NCBI GenBank assembly: GCA_035628915.1
Contig: DASPIW010000008.1
Span: forward strand, 1 to 8,863
DNA length: 8,863 nucleotides
Origin: JARBUG01 sp035628915
Lineage (GTDB): Bacteria; Bacillota; Sulfobacillia; Symbiobacteriales; Symbiobacteriaceae
Direction: 5' to 3'
Shown: piece by piece, positions 1 through 6,761 of the stretch
Position numbering within the stretch: the first letter of the stretch is position 1
How the letters are laid out: every line of letters starts with the position of its first letter
Translations under genes and position numbers: made by a program
Notes under the pieces: generated by a model
The model's database searches: none
Seen by the model: the letters and a program-made list of their open reading frames with translations, nothing else
What the model was told of the DNA's origin: nothing

Positions 1-25
1 GCACTGCTCGCCGAATAAAGCAACG

Positions 26-48
26 ACCGGGGCGTAGTCCCCGGTTTT
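26..48 (+). terminator. Intrinsic terminator, rightward
   Basis: A 7-bp GC-rich stem (ACCGGGG at 26-32 with CCCCGGT at 39-45), a 6-nt loop and a run of four T (45-48). It would end transcription entering from the left edge, probably the last gene of the insertion sequence. Confidence 0.6.
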
Positions 49-55
49 CCGTTTG

Positions 56-132
56 GGTTCACTTATTGTAAGCAAGCACGTGCCCAGGTCGGTTCACTTA
101 ATGTGAGCCGGACTGGTTCAGACAATGTGAGC
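56..132. repeat. Three subterminal direct repeats of the IS end
   Basis: Three copies of GGTTCACTTAATGTGAGC or a close variant lie at 56-73 (ends TTGTAAGC), 91-108 (as written) and 115-132 (GGTTCAGACAATGTGAGC). The starts are 35 and 24 bases apart. The core is nearly palindromic (TCAC...GTGA), as expected for transposase-binding sites. Confidence 0.7.
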
Positions 133-139
133 GCCCACA

Positions 140-320
140 CCAACCCCAGCATGATCTCAGAGAGAATGAAGAAGGGCAGTAGTGACGGGAAGACCACGTT
201 CAAGAACAGGGTCATACCGTCCTTTGCGGCTCCGAGGGCGGATTCCGGATACCAGACCAGCGATAGCGTAAGCAGCACGGCAGCTGCGGCCCACACTATC
301 ATCGAGATTTTCCCTCGCAT
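140..320 (-). pseudogene. ylbJ: ylbJ fragment, copy 1 (5' end, interrupted by IS)
   Basis: Only about the first 60 codons of a YlbJ-type sporulation integral membrane protein remain. The start at 320 is supported by GGAGG six bases upstream on the minus strand. The reading frame runs MRGKISMIVWAAAAVLL, a hydrophobic N-terminal segment, then the typical TLFLNVVFPSLLPFFILSE stretch up to LGL, where the IS end takes over at about 140. The full protein is usually about 400 residues with many membrane segments, so this is a remnant. No frameshift is seen in the surviving part, so the IS insertion may be the first inactivating event. Family knowledge: YlbJ is needed for normal spore formation in Bacillus and is made in the mother cell. 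A functional copy would have to lie elsewhere. Confidence 0.75.
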
Positions 321-378
321 ACGGCACCTCCACGCGTAATATGGCAAGACCTCATAGGGGCTTGCCACATAAGGTATG
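145..378 (-). repeat. Direct repeat A (ylbJ start plus leader), left copy
   Basis: This segment aligns by eye with 8002-8225 in the same orientation. The match covers the ylbJ 5' coding region, the ATACGGCAC start region, ACGCGTAAT, the TGGCAAG hairpin and AAGGTAT just beyond. Differences are scattered substitutions plus deletions in the right copy, which indicates an old duplication. Confidence 0.75.
342..367. other. Hairpin upstream of ylbJ copy 1
   Basis: TGGCAAG (342-348) pairs with CTTGCCA (361-367), with an imperfect inner stem closing on CATA. It lies 21 bases upstream of the ylbJ start codon, just before the ribosome binding site. No T run follows on either strand, so it is not a standard terminator. 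The same hairpin, better preserved, lies at 8186-8213. Confidence 0.6.
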
Positions 379-548
379 TCCTCTGTTAACGCCAGAGTAC
401 ACTTGTCCCGTCAATCCACCGTGGCCTTCATTCGTAGGCAAAACCGCTTGAGTCCCAACGTGGCTCAGTTCTGTCCGAACTCGTCAGGTACGCGCACCGT
501 TGCATATATGAGACACTAACCGTGGCACCTGAGCGGGAGGAGACACAG

Positions 549-599
549 TTGACACTCAGGAAAGGCTCTGGAGGCCCTGGTCCGACACCGAATTTGTAA
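549..599 (+). CDS. Possible 16-residue peptide ORF with GPGPTP motif, copy 1
   Basis: A TTG start at 549 follows GGGAGG (535-540) with the ideal 8-base spacing and opens a 16-codon frame, MTLRKGSGGPGPTPNL, ending in TAA at 597-599. I do not recognise the peptide. It is listed because a second short ORF at 8358-8483 shares GPGPTP followed by an acidic/amide residue and Leu/Met, with the same SD spacing and position relative to a ylbJ fragment. The six motif codons differ between the copies almost only at third positions. It is short enough that chance is a serious alternative. Confidence 0.3.
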   Translation: MTLRKGSGGPGPTPNL

Positions 600-615
600 G
601 CGCTGTGTCGGGGAC
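580..615. other. Imperfect hairpin overlapping the end of the short ORF
   Basis: GTCCGACAC (580-588) can pair with GTGTCGGGGAC (605-615) with a two-base bulge, spanning the stop codon of the 16-residue ORF. No T run follows on either strand, so its role is unclear. Confidence 0.4.
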
Positions 616-626
616 CAACACCTTCA

Positions 627-659
627 CTGAGGAAAGGACCGCTGCACGCGCAGCGGTCC
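627..659 (-). terminator. Candidate terminator of the sugar operon
   Basis: A perfect 10-bp stem (GGACCGCTGC at 636-645 with GCAGCGGTCC at 650-659, loop ACGC) is followed on the minus strand by TTTCCTC. It lies about 210 bases beyond the stop of the GH2 gene and is the best leftward terminator candidate downstream of the operon. The T tract is short, so termination may be weak. No plus-strand T run is present. Confidence 0.45.
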
Positions 660-869
660 ACTGTACTGTGGGTGCGGATTGAGCAGAGCTAAGTCCCCTC
701 ATCGAGGAGGGTGGCGTAGACCTTTGCTGGCGCCTTGTCGGTGCACTAGTTTGACCCCAGTCGCGACACGGCTCGCTGCTGACACCATCTTACTCCATCA
801 ACGCTATGGCGCCCGACATGTAATGCAGGAGCTGGCTAGGCTGGCCCTGGGGGTCCCTTGTGCGAAACT
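660..869. other. Intergenic stretch without recognisable gene
   Basis: Together with 380-548 this is the unexplained DNA between ylbJ copy 1 and the GH2 gene. A plus-strand open frame runs through it from 679 into the antisense of GH2, but it has no ribosome binding site and no recognisable domain. I see no RNA gene here. It probably serves as the 3' untranslated tail of the sugar operon plus old recombinant sequence. Confidence 0.4.
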
Positions 870-2639
870 CTACCGGTACTCGTTGACCTTGCGGATCAGC
901 TCCGGCGCCACCTTTGGCTTGCGGTTGTACGTGAGCAGCCCGTTGATCTCCTGCTCCACATCCGTCAGCTGGGTATAGCAGAAGCCGACCACGTTCGGAC
1001 ATTGCATCACGCTGTGCACCAGGTCGCGGTAGCGCTCCAGCAGCTCCTCCGGCGTCTCCGCGCGGTTCTGGCTCCAGCGCTCACCCGCATCCGGCTTGTA
1101 GCCCACGCCGCCGAACTCCGACACGAGAATCGGCTCGCCGCCGTACCCGTAGCCCGGGCAGTAGAGAATCCGCCCGTTCGGGATCAGCCCTGCAATCTCT
1201 TCCGGAGGCAGCGAGTACCGCTCCTTCAGGGTCGCACCCAGCGGGGCGTAGTCGTGAATGGTCAGCAGGTCGGAGGTGGCGTGGCCCCAGCCATCGTCCG
1301 ACACCACCGGCCGGGTCTGGTCCAGCGAACGGGTCAGGTGATAGAGCGTATCCAGGTGGTGCGGCTGGCGGGCATCGGTCAGGTAGTCGGGCACACCCCA
1401 GTTCTCGTTGCACGGCACCCATGCCACAATGCACGGGTGGTTATAGTCCCGTCCGAGCACCTCCATCCACTCCCGGGTGATGCGCTCGACGGCCTGGTCC
1501 GAATACTGGTAGGTGTTGGCCATCTCGCCCCAGACCAGCAGGCCCAGGCGGTCGGCCCAGTACAGGAAGCGCGGGTCCTCCACCTTCTGGTGCTTGCGCA
1601 CCCCGTTGAAGCCCATCGCCTTCGTCAGCTCGATGTCTTGCCTCATAGCCTCGTCCGAAGGCGGGGTAAGCAGTGACTCCGGCCAGTAGCCCTGGTCCAG
1701 CACCAGCTTTTGATAGTAAGGCCGCCGGTTGAGCAGAATTTTGCCGTCCTGCATGGCGACGGAGCGCATGCCAAAGTAGCTGTCAACCCGATCCGTCACC
1801 GCTCCGCCATCGGCCAGCGTCAGCGTTACATCGAAGAGGTTGGGGTTCTCCGGCGTCCACGTCCGGGAGCCGTTGCCGGGGAAAGTCCGGTGGGCGTTGG
1901 GGTCGCGCAGATCGATCCGGCGCTGCACTCTGGGCGCGTGCAGGCAAATGCGGTCGTCCGCCACCGGCTCGCCCTGGAACGAAATCTGCACACGCAGTTC
2001 CTGTCCGGGCCGGAAGCCGACGGTCCGGACCAACACATCGATGGTGTCGGTAGTGATGTCTGGTGTGAAGCGGACCTCCTCAATGCGGGTCTGGGCCACG
2101 GGCTCCAGCCAGACGCTCTGCCAGATGCCGGTGGTTCGGGTGTAGAAGATCCGGGCGGACTTCCGCTCCCAGTACTGCTTGCCCCGGGGAATGGTCACGT
2201 CGGTCGAGGGGTCTTCCGCCCGCACCGTCATGGTGTTGGTGCCACCCACGAGCAGGTGGGTCACGTCGGCGCTAAAGGGGGCGTGGCCGCCTTCGTGCGC
2301 CACCGCCATACGCCCGTTGACAAAGACCTCGGCCCGGTAGTCGACGGCGCCGAAGTGCAACAGCACCTGCTTCCCGGCCCAGTCCGCCGGCACCTCGAAG
2401 GTGCGGCGGTACCAGACCACCTCATGGAAGCTCGGATCGCCAATGCCGCTTAATAGGCTCTGAAAGCAATAGGGAACGGTGATCTGCAGGGGCAGCTCAC
2501 GGCCGTCAAACCAGCCCTGCTGCATGCCTGCTGCCTCATCGTCAAAGGCGAACTGCCAGGTGCCGTTCAGATTCAGCCAGTCCTGCCGCACGAACTGCGG
2601 GCGCGGATACTCCGGGCGCGGAATGGGGCTGATACTCAT
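870..2639 (-). CDS. Glycoside hydrolase family 2 (beta-galactosidase-like)
   Basis: A 589-residue retaining glycosidase. Layout: N-terminal jelly-roll sugar-binding domain (about 10-180, with LNGTWQFAFDD and FVNGR), immunoglobulin-like domain (about 182-290), then a TIM barrel. The acid/base is Glu412 in PCNENWG and the nucleophile is Glu508 in VSEFGG, both intact. No signal peptide is seen, so it acts in the cytoplasm on imported substrate. The usual RxSHxP motif is replaced by GFNGVRKHQKVEDPR (343-357), which points to a distinct bacterial GH2 subgroup. Near the C-terminus, EINGLLTYNRKPK (564-576) aligns with the GNKKG...RKPK segment of E. coli beta-glucuronidase but lacks its N-x-K carboxylate-binding motif, so a glucuronide substrate is less likely. 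A beta-galactoside or similar is an inference. Start supported by AGGAGG seven bases upstream. It is the last gene of the operon. Confidence 0.9.
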   Translation of the reverse strand: MSISPIPRPEYPRPQFVRQDWLNLNGTWQFAFDDEAAGMQQGWFDGRELPLQITVPYCFQSLLSGIGDPSFHEVVWYRRTFEVPADWAGKQVLLHFGAVDYRAEVFVNGRMAVAHEGGHAPFSADVTHLLVGGTNTMTVRAEDPSTDVTIPRGKQYWERKSARIFYTRTTGIWQSVWLEPVAQTRIEEVRFTPDITTDTIDVLVRTVGFRPGQELRVQISFQGEPVADDRICLHAPRVQRRIDLRDPNAHRTFPGNGSRTWTPENPNLFDVTLTLADGGAVTDRVDSYFGMRSVAMQDGKILLNRRPYYQKLVLDQGYWPESLLTPPSDEAMRQDIELTKAMGFNGVRKHQKVEDPRFLYWADRLGLLVWGEMANTYQYSDQAVERITREWMEVLGRDYNHPCIVAWVPCNENWGVPDYLTDARQPHHLDTLYHLTRSLDQTRPVVSDDGWGHATSDLLTIHDYAPLGATLKERYSLPPEEIAGLIPNGRILYCPGYGYGGEPILVSEFGGVGYKPDAGERWSQNRAETPEELLERYRDLVHSVMQCPNVVGFCYTQLTDVEQEINGLLTYNRKPKVAPELIRKVNEYR

Positions 2640-2672
2640 GGCGGGGCCTCCTTCTGGCGTGAAAATCGGGAA

Positions 2673-3575
2673 TCAAAGGTCGGACAGGAACGCGCAGAGC
2701 TCCTCGTCAGCGAGACCGCGCTCCAACGGTCCCAGCAACCAGGTTTCCGCGTGCTCCGCGGTCTGCCCGGGGCCCAGCCGCACGAGGGGGCCAAGCGTCT
2801 CCAACTCCAGCATCCGCTCGTTGGCAAAGACCTCGGCCGAACAGCCGAAATCGGGGTAAACCGCACCCGGCTCGTGCCGGAACCGCTTGAGGAAGAGACT
2901 CTCCCGGTTGATATAGGCGACCCAGCCTTCCGGGACCGTCATGCCGAGTTTGATGGGGCCGGCGACGGTGGCATCCTGGCGGATTCGTGTGAGTCGGTCG
3001 CCCCAGGTAATCCGGGGATCGGCCATGCTGGTGTAGGGCCATACCGCCACCGCCCGGTTCGGCAGCAGCCCTTCGGGATGGGGTATGTAGGCCGGGTGCG
3101 GCAGGAGCGCCTCGCCGCCGGGCGCCATCACGGACATCGCCCAGGGCGCCAGCTCCCAGGTCTGGTCACCGGTGTTGGCAATGTAGTGCAGCACTGTCAC
3201 CTCGGCTCGGTCGGGGGAAAACGTGAAGCGCAGCGACTTCTGCAGTCCGGTGGTCCGCTCCGCGGCCTGGACGATCAGCGCGCCGCCGGGAGTCTCCTCG
3301 AACGTGACGGGATCATGATCCGGATAATAGGTCCGCACAGGGTGCTCCGGCGCATACCAGAGCCGGTGGCCGCCGTAAGGCAGCCAGCCCTCGCCACCCC
3401 GGCGCCCCAGATCCTCGGGAAACTCGAAAAACTGATTGGGCCCCCCGACGGCCCCAAAGTGGATCACCCGAGGGCCAACCGCCCGGGGCACGACCAGTTC
3501 GATCACGCCGTTGCTCAGATGCAGGCAGTGCTCCCAGCCGCCGTAAGGCCGGAGTTGGACGGATACCTCTCCCAT
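2673..3575 (-). CDS. DUF4380 / galactose-mutarotase-like protein
   Basis: A 300-residue, beta-rich protein. Its N-terminal run LSNGVIELVVPRAVGPRVIHFG, followed by GGPNQFFEFPED, resembles the DUF4380 family of the galactose-mutarotase-like fold, also likened to aldose 1-epimerases. Further family-like features are the glycine- and tryptophan-rich GGHRLWYAPE segment and PWAMSVMAPGG. No signal peptide is seen. Activity is not established: anomer interconversion or sugar binding are the obvious guesses from fold and from its place between the transporter and GH2. Start choice: an upstream ATG at 3596 shares one base with the permease stop, but only the ATG at 3575 has GGAGG at the right distance (8 bases), so it is preferred; the longer form would add seven residues. 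The gap to GH2 is 33 bases, so translation in one message is expected. Confidence 0.7.
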   Translation of the reverse strand: MGEVSVQLRPYGGWEHCLHLSNGVIELVVPRAVGPRVIHFGAVGGPNQFFEFPEDLGRRGGEGWLPYGGHRLWYAPEHPVRTYYPDHDPVTFEETPGGALIVQAAERTTGLQKSLRFTFSPDRAEVTVLHYIANTGDQTWELAPWAMSVMAPGGEALLPHPAYIPHPEGLLPNRAVAVWPYTSMADPRITWGDRLTRIRQDATVAGPIKLGMTVPEGWVAYINRESLFLKRFRHEPGAVYPDFGCSAEVFANERMLELETLGPLVRLGPGQTAEHAETWLLGPLERGLADEELCAFLSDL

Positions 3576-3595
3576 ATCTACCACCTCCGTTCCCA

Positions 3596-4420
3596 TCAGC
3601 CCTTGATGCCGGTCAGCGTGATGCCCCGGACAAACTGCCGCTGCAGGAGCAGGAAGACCAGCAGTACCGGCGTGGAGGCAAGGCAGGCGGCCGCCATCCA
3701 GGCGCCGTACTCCTGCTGCTGGCTGCCAGAGAAGTTGGCCAGCCCGACCGTCAGGGTATACATGTTCTCACGGGTGGCGGAGACCATTGGCCAAAGAAAG
3801 TCATTCCAGGAGCCGAGGAAGGTGAAGATGGTGAGGGCCGAAAACGCCGGTATGGCCAGCGGCACGGCAATGCGGGTGAAGAGGGTCCACCGGCCGGCCC
3901 CATCGAGGTAGGCCGCCTCCTCCAACTCCCGCGGCAGCCCCTGGAAGAACTGGCGCATCAAAAAGACGCCCAGCGCCAGGCCCACCCGGGGAAAGGCCAT
4001 GGCCGTGTAGGTGTTGATCCAACCCAGGCGGACTATATGCACGTAGAGTGGCACCAGCAGCACCTGCTGCGGCACCATCAGCGTGGCAACCACAATGATG
4101 AAGAGCAGATCGCGACCGGGGAACTTGACGCGGGCAAAGGCATAGCCCGCCATGGCATCCACCATGATGACCAGGGTGGTCGTCAGCCCGCTGGTGACCA
4201 CGCTGTTGAAGAACCATCGGGGCAGGCTAGCCTCGGTCAGGACCTTCAGGTAGTGGGCCAGGGTGGTCGGGCGAGGAATCAGGGCGGTGCTCAGCAGAAT
4301 GTCCTTTTCCGGTTTGAAGGAGGTCCCGTACATCCAGAGCACCGGGAATATCCACAGAATCGCGGCGATGGTGAGCGCAACATAGATCAGGATTGTGCCG
4401 ACGGAGATGCGTTGTTTCAT
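3596..4420 (-). CDS. CUT1 sugar ABC transporter permease, MalG type
   Basis: A 274-residue inner-membrane permease of the binding-protein-dependent CUT1 class. About six membrane segments can be seen, the first at 10-30 (TILIYVALTIAAILWIFPVL) and the last at 245-262. The cytoplasmic EAA loop that docks on the ATPase is EEAAYLDGAGRWTLFTRIAV at 167-186, with the conserved Gly174. The ending FVRGITLTGIKG is the normal MalG-family C-terminus. It pairs with the MalF-type protein encoded 11 bases upstream; its AGGGGG ribosome binding site overlaps the stop of that gene, which implies coupled translation. Transport substrate cannot be read from the sequence; a glycoside cleaved by the operon's GH2 is the inference. 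Confidence 0.92.
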   Translation of the reverse strand: MKQRISVGTILIYVALTIAAILWIFPVLWMYGTSFKPEKDILLSTALIPRPTTLAHYLKVLTEASLPRWFFNSVVTSGLTTTLVIMVDAMAGYAFARVKFPGRDLLFIIVVATLMVPQQVLLVPLYVHIVRLGWINTYTAMAFPRVGLALGVFLMRQFFQGLPRELEEAAYLDGAGRWTLFTRIAVPLAIPAFSALTIFTFLGSWNDFLWPMVSATRENMYTLTVGLANFSGSQQQEYGAWMAAACLASTPVLLVFLLLQRQFVRGITLTGIKG

Positions 4421-4431
4421 GGTTGTGCCCC

Positions 4432-5331
4432 CTAATCCGCACCCTGGTCCGGCTGCAGCCGGAGCTGGATGACGCTGAGGATGAGGATCACCAGGAAGAC
4501 CAGGTAGGCCATGGCGGAGGCATAGCCCGTCTTGAAATACTTAAAGGCGTTTTCGTAGATGTATTGGATGACCACCCGGGTAGAGCCGTATGGTCCGCCC
4601 TGAGTCATGATGAAGACCTGGCCGAAGATCTGGAACGACGCGATCACCTGCTGAACACCGACAAAGAGCATCACCCGGCGCAGCCCGGGCAGGGTCACGT
4701 TCCGAAACTGCTGCCAGGCGCTGGCACCGTCAATTGCCGCAGCCTCATAGAGCGTCTGCGAAATGTCCTGCAGGCCTGCCAGGAACATAGTCATGTTGAA
4801 ACCGACCGTCCACCAGACCGTTGTGACCACCACGGCAGGCATCGCCCAGGTGGGCGTGAATAGGAAGTTGGGCGGATTGTGCCACCCCAGGGCGCCCAGA
4901 GCCTGTGCGATAATGCCATACTTCTGCTGCAGCATCCACACCCACAGCGAGCCGACCACGGAGATAGAGAGCACGTGCGGGCTGAAGAAGATCAGCCGGA
5001 AGAGCCCCTTCAGCTTGAACTCCCGGTTGACGCCCATGGCCAGAAGAAGACCGGCCAGTACCAGCAGCGGTGCAGAGAGCACGGTGAAGTATGCGGTGTT
5101 GCGCAGCGACTTCCAGAAGGTCTCATCGTGGAGGGCCGTCTGGTAGTTGGCCAGCCCCATCCAGGTGCTGGAATTGTCGATCACGTTGAAGTCGTGCAGA
5201 CTGAGCCAGAACCCGTGGAAGACGGGATAGACCACAAACATGCAGAAAAACAGGAGGTAAGGCAGCGCAAAAAGGTAGCCGGAAATGGCCTCCCGGGTCG
5301 ATGACCGCAGAAAGGGCCTGCCCTGTTTCAT
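4432..5331 (-). CDS. CUT1 sugar ABC transporter permease, MalF type
   Basis: A 299-residue permease and partner of the MalG-type subunit. The first membrane segment is at about 16-38 (ISGYLFALPYLLFFCMFVVY), followed by the family signature YPVFHGFWLSLHDFN and GLANYQTAL. The EAA loop EAAAIDGASAWQQFRNVTLP lies at 196-215, and the TQGGP motif (243-247) typical of the family follows. It is of the short, six-segment form usual in Gram-positives, without the long N-terminal and periplasmic extensions of E. coli MalF. Start supported by GGGAGGAG upstream. It is separated from the binding-protein gene by 60 bases holding a stable hairpin, so it is expected to be made in smaller amounts than that protein. 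Confidence 0.92.
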   Translation of the reverse strand: MKQGRPFLRSSTREAISGYLFALPYLLFFCMFVVYPVFHGFWLSLHDFNVIDNSSTWMGLANYQTALHDETFWKSLRNTAYFTVLSAPLLVLAGLLLAMGVNREFKLKGLFRLIFFSPHVLSISVVGSLWVWMLQQKYGIIAQALGALGWHNPPNFLFTPTWAMPAVVVTTVWWTVGFNMTMFLAGLQDISQTLYEAAAIDGASAWQQFRNVTLPGLRRVMLFVGVQQVIASFQIFGQVFIMTQGGPYGSTRVVIQYIYENAFKYFKTGYASAMAYLVFLVILILSVIQLRLQPDQGAD

Positions 5332-5362
5332 GGATGGACTCCTCCCAGAGGGTAAGGGTAGA

Positions 5363-5380
5363 GCGGGGGTTGCCCCCCGC
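5363..5380 (-). other. Intercistronic GNRA-loop hairpin between binding protein and permease genes
   Basis: On the minus strand GCGGGGG and CCCCCGC form a perfect 7-bp stem closed by a GCAA tetraloop. It sits 11 bases after the stop of the binding-protein gene. No U run follows, so it is not a plain terminator. Such structures are known to protect the upstream message from 3' exonucleases and raise binding-protein output over permease; that role here is inferred. Confidence 0.65.
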
Positions 5381-5391
5381 CCTCATCGGCC

Positions 5392-6693
5392 CTACTTGGA
5401 CAGGATGTCGTTTACCTTGGCCTCGGCCGCCTTCAGCGCGTCCTCAGGCGAGGACTTGTGGGCGTAGGCGCCCTGCAGCTGCTCGTAGATGGCGTTCTCC
5501 ACCTCGGACAGCTTCGGCGTCGCGGGCGGATAAACAACCGCGTCCAGGTTCAGGGCGTAGGTCGGCTGGTGCGTGAATGCCTTGAAGTCTGCGGAGGCGA
5601 CCACCGACTTGCGGGCGGGGATCTGACCGGCCTTCGCCCACATGATGGAGTTGTCGGAGATCCACTTGATAAAAGTGATCGCCGCCTGCTGTTTCTCAGG
5701 ATTCGAGGCCTTGTTCCGCGGCAGGGTCAGGGTGTGGGAGTTGGCCCAGACCGCTGGCTTCTGGAAGAGCTGCGGCAACGGCGTGGTGAAGAACTTCATG
5801 CCCGCCTGCTCGTAGCCGCCGGTGTTCCAGACGCCGTTGGGCTGAATGCCGATGTCCCCAGCCAGCCAGGCGGCCTTCAGGGTGTCGGAGTTCAGGCCAT
5901 GCGGGGTGTAGTTGTTGTCGACGATCTGCATCTGCGCCTTCAGGGCTGCGATGCCGGCCGGGCTGTTGAAAGCCGCCTTCTTCATGTCGTCGGTCAGCAG
6001 CTGGCCGCCGTTCTGGTATAGGTAGGAGAACCACTCACGGTAACCGGTCCAGCCCGCTTCCTGCACGGACATCGGGTTCTTGCCGGTTTTGTCCTTGATA
6101 GTCTTGAGCTCGGTCATCAGCTCGGCCCAGCTGGTGGGCACCTGGGGCCTGCCGTCCTTGATCAGGCCGGCCTTCTCGAAGGTGTCCTGATTGTAGAACC
6201 AGATCAGCGGGTGGACATCCAGCGGAATCGCAACTCGCTTGCCGTCGGCAACGCTACCCTTCCAGGGGATCGCGGCGAAGTCGTTGGCGTCAAAGCCGGC
6301 CTTGGTGGCCAAGTCGTCCAGCGGCAGCAGGGCGTTTTTCGTGGTGAACATGGGCAGGTTGGCCATGTGGATGATGGCCACGTCCGGCGCCTCGCCGGCG
6401 CCCATGGCGGTGGTCAGCTTAGTGTAGTAATTCTCCCAGACGCTGGTGTTGATTTCGACAAAGATCTTGTCCTGAGAGCTATTGAACTTATCGACCATCG
6501 CCTTCATGAAGTCGCCGTCGCCGCCTGTCAGGGGCGTCCAGTAGGTCAGCGAGACCTTGGCAGCGGCGGTCTTCTGTTCCGGAGCGGATGTGGACGGGGA
6601 CGAGGCGGTCGGCTTGCTGCTTCCGCCGCAACCGGTGAGCAACACTGCGGCAACTGTTGCGAGGCTGACCAGGGAAATCCAGATCCGTTTCAT
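5392..6693 (-). CDS. Extracellular sugar-binding lipoprotein (SBP family 1, CUT1)
   Basis: A 433-residue solute-binding protein. The signal peptide (1-21) has two basic residues, a hydrophobic core and the lipobox LLTGC, so Cys22 is the lipidated first residue of the mature protein. A Ser/Thr/Pro/Ala-rich linker (about 23-45) tethers the binding domain to the outer face of the membrane. The MalE-like lobe begins VSLTYWTPLTGG and carries the family's VEINTSVWENYYTKL and GEAPDVAIIH segments. An aromatic-rich run (NGVWNTGGYEQAGMKF) is consistent with sugar stacking. Start supported by GGGGGG seven to eight bases upstream. It lies 68 bases after the repressor gene with no clear promoter between them. 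Substrate identity is open. Confidence 0.93.
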   Translation of the reverse strand: MKRIWISLVSLATVAAVLLTGCGGSSKPTASSPSTSAPEQKTAAAKVSLTYWTPLTGGDGDFMKAMVDKFNSSQDKIFVEINTSVWENYYTKLTTAMGAGEAPDVAIIHMANLPMFTTKNALLPLDDLATKAGFDANDFAAIPWKGSVADGKRVAIPLDVHPLIWFYNQDTFEKAGLIKDGRPQVPTSWAELMTELKTIKDKTGKNPMSVQEAGWTGYREWFSYLYQNGGQLLTDDMKKAAFNSPAGIAALKAQMQIVDNNYTPHGLNSDTLKAAWLAGDIGIQPNGVWNTGGYEQAGMKFFTTPLPQLFQKPAVWANSHTLTLPRNKASNPEKQQAAITFIKWISDNSIMWAKAGQIPARKSVVASADFKAFTHQPTYALNLDAVVYPPATPKLSEVENAIYEQLQGAYAHKSSPEDALKAAEAKVNDILSK

Positions 6694-6761
6694 TGCGAGA
6701 ACCCCCCATGTGATAGCGTCAAGCTGCGATCGGAGCCGGAGCGGTGACGACTGGCCACGGG

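Larger units (their letters stand above)
1..139. mobile_element. Terminal region of an IS21-like insertion sequence (partial)
   Basis: This stretch has no gene but carries the layout of an insertion sequence end: an intrinsic terminator pointing right (26-48), then three spaced copies of an 18-bp repeat, then an abrupt switch to ylbJ coding sequence at about 140. Multiple subterminal repeats and tips of the form TG...CA are characteristic of IS21-family elements; here the tip would be ...GCGCCCACA, ending at about 139. The istA/istB genes would lie to the left, outside the window. The exact boundary and target duplication cannot be seen because the other end is missing. The family assignment rests on end structure only and another multi-repeat IS family is possible. 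Confidence 0.55.

Noticed and set aside
369..378. ATAAGGTATG, whose complement CATACCTTAT resembles a sporulation sigma-E/K -10 box before ylbJ copy 1
   Set aside because: No matching -35 element at the right spacing could be identified and the site is changed in copy 2, so it was not called a promoter.
704..716. GAGGAGGGTGGCG resembling the T-box element AGGGTGG
   Set aside because: The rest of the T-box leader (stem I, ACCGCG continuation, following terminator before an amino-acid gene) is not present.
679..978. A 99-codon plus-strand frame running into the 3' end of GH2
   Set aside because: Its second part is antisense to GH2, the first part has no SD and no recognisable domain, and its composition is Arg/Leu/Ala-rich as in random high-GC frames.
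858..3911. Long plus-strand open frames antisense to the GH2, DUF4380-like and permease genes
   Set aside because: They mirror high-GC coding sequence, lack ribosome binding sites and known domains, and lie opposite genes with clear family matches.
6694..6761. A second promoter between the repressor and binding-protein genes (TTGACG on the minus strand)
   Set aside because: No acceptable -10 box lies 16-18 bases downstream; the ribosome binding site occupies that position.
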